Origin: Pseudomonas sp. B21-056
Lineage (GTDB): Bacteria; Pseudomonadota; Gammaproteobacteria; Pseudomonadales; Pseudomonadaceae
Reading direction: 5' to 3'
DNA: 64,000 nt
Assembly: GCF_026016325.1 (NCBI RefSeq)
Contig: NZ_CP087203.1
Span: 434,001 to 498,000 of the forward strand
The notes beneath the pieces were generated by a model. That model was not told the origin of the DNA. It saw only the letters and a program-made list of their open reading frames with translations, and did no database searches. This document shows positions 63,278 to 64,000 of this stretch, one piece after another (positions within the stretch are counted from its first letter, which is position 1; each line of letters opens with the position of its first letter). Both the position numbers and the translations under genes were made by a program.

Positions 63278-64000
63278 CAGCACAAGCCCCCGTTGACGGC
63301 CAGGACCTGCCGGGTGATGTAGCCGGCTTCGGCGGACATCAGGAAATTCACCGCACCAGCCACTTCTTCCGGGGTGCCCATGCGCTGGGCGGGAATCATT
63401 TTCATCAGTTCTTCCACGGGTACGTTTTCATCGAGCATGGCGGTATCGATCAGCCCTGGCGCGACGCAATTGACGGTGATCTTGCGCTTGCCGAGCTCGA
63501 TTGCCAACGCCTTGGCCGCGCCGATCAGTCCGGCCTTCGACGCACTGTAATTGACCTGGCCACGGTTGCCGATCAGCCCTGAAACCGAGGTGATGCAGAC
63601 GATCCGTCCGGCGGCGCGACGACGGATCATCGGCATCATCACCGGATGCAGCACGTTATAGAAACCGTCGAGATTGGTGCGCATCACCGCGTCCCAATCT
63701 TCTTCGCTCAGCGCTGGAAACGCACCGTCGCGGGTCAGGCCGGCGTTGAGCACCACGCCGTAATACGCGCCGTGGGTGTCGACGTCGGCCTCGAGAATGG
63801 CTTTGCAGGCAGCACGGTCGGACACGTCGAACTGCAGGACCCGGGCCTGGCGTCCGAGGGCCTGTATCTCGGCCTGGACGGCTTGCGCCTCGGCACGACC
63901 GCTGCGGCAGTGCAGCACGATGTCATGCCCGGCCTGGGCCAGGCGCAGGGCGATGGCGCGGCCGATGCCACGGCTGGAGCCGGTGACCAGTACGGATTCA
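63277..64000 (-). CDS. fabG: 3-oxoacyl-ACP reductase (FabG-like SDR), partial
   Basis: The enzyme reduces 3-ketoacyl-ACP with NADPH. The visible part (241 codons, 5' end off the right edge) starts ESVLVTGSSRGIGRAIALRL with the SDR glycine motif, then 'VLNAGLTRDGAFPAL' with the NAG motif, the catalytic Ser-Tyr-Lys in 'ITSVSGLIGNRGQVNYSASK', and 'VAPGLIDTAM'. It is coupled to the ketosynthase by a one-base overlap. Likely part of an aryl-polyene or related cluster rather than core FabG. Confidence 0.9.
   Translation of the reverse strand, partial: ESVLVTGSSRGIGRAIALRLAQAGHDIVLHCRSGRAEAQAVQAEIQALGRQARVLQFDVSDRAACKAILEADVDTHGAYYGVVLNAGLTRDGAFPALSEEDWDAVMRTNLDGFYNVLHPVMMPMIRRRAAGRIVCITSVSGLIGNRGQVNYSASKAGLIGAAKALAIELGKRKITVNCVAPGLIDTAMLDENVPVEELMKMIPAQRMGTPEEVAGAVNFLMSAEAGYITRQVLAVNGGLC

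Overview
The window looks like a chromosomal segment of a GC-rich Pseudomonas, most likely the P. fluorescens complex. The evidence is a medium-chain-length PHA operon (phaC1-phaZ-phaC2-phaD with convergent phaIF), the gene order tat/his/ubi - pha - hslVU - argS - priA - rpmE - malic enzyme - ponA - pilMNOPQ - aroKB - damX - gltBD - hemE that I remember from P. aeruginosa PAO1, and many intergenic palindromes of the Pseudomonas REP type (core GTGGGAGCGAGC...GCTCGCGA). No rRNA, tRNA or CRISPR array was found.

Region by region. 1-4889 (minus): hisI-hisE-tatA-tatB-tatC (tatC runs off the left edge) and ubiE-ubiJ-ubiB, i.e. histidine synthesis, twin-arginine export and ubiquinone synthesis. 5030-12310: the PHA region, with a small PHA-associated protein, phasins phaI-phaF (plus), and phaC1-phaZ-phaC2-phaD (minus) for synthesis, turnover and control of storage granules. 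12584-20083 (minus): a DUF971 protein, hslV-hslU with a heat-shock type promoter, argS with a SPOR-domain protein, and priA. 20364-22858 (plus): rpmE, a secreted nuclease-like protein and a short malic enzyme. 23013-24310: an intact IS4-type insertion sequence inserted in an intergenic palindromic repeat. 24417-26864 (minus): ponA, divergent from the pilMNOPQ-aroK-aroB-damX run (27070-35284), followed by gltB-gltD and hemE.

From about 42.9 kb the content becomes accessory. A secreted AA10-type lytic polysaccharide monooxygenase (43210-44676) sits directly upstream of a complete, tightly overlapping gspC-M type II secretion operon (44744-54096). That suggests a dedicated chitin- or polysaccharide-attack export module. 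It is followed by a divergent MFS transporter/LysR pair (ynfM/ynfL-like), a higBA-type toxin-antitoxin pair, and a 1333-residue protein that resembles the large Pseudomonas 'dermonecrotic toxin domain' proteins. That protein ends in a segment patterned like a RelE-family RNase toxin. The right edge (61574-64000, minus) holds a ketoreductase, a ketosynthase and a small exported protein, probably the 3' end of an aryl-polyene-like fatty-acid/polyketide cluster.

The main regulatory signals are a sigma-32-like promoter for hslVU, a sigma-54-like site before phaC1, a sigma-70 promoter with an adjoining inverted repeat before gltB, LysR-type repeats between ynfL and ynfM, a palindromic operator over the higBA promoter, and strong intrinsic terminators after phaF, rpmE, the malic enzyme gene, gltD, hemE and higA. 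The rpmE terminator lies inside the first codons of the next gene.
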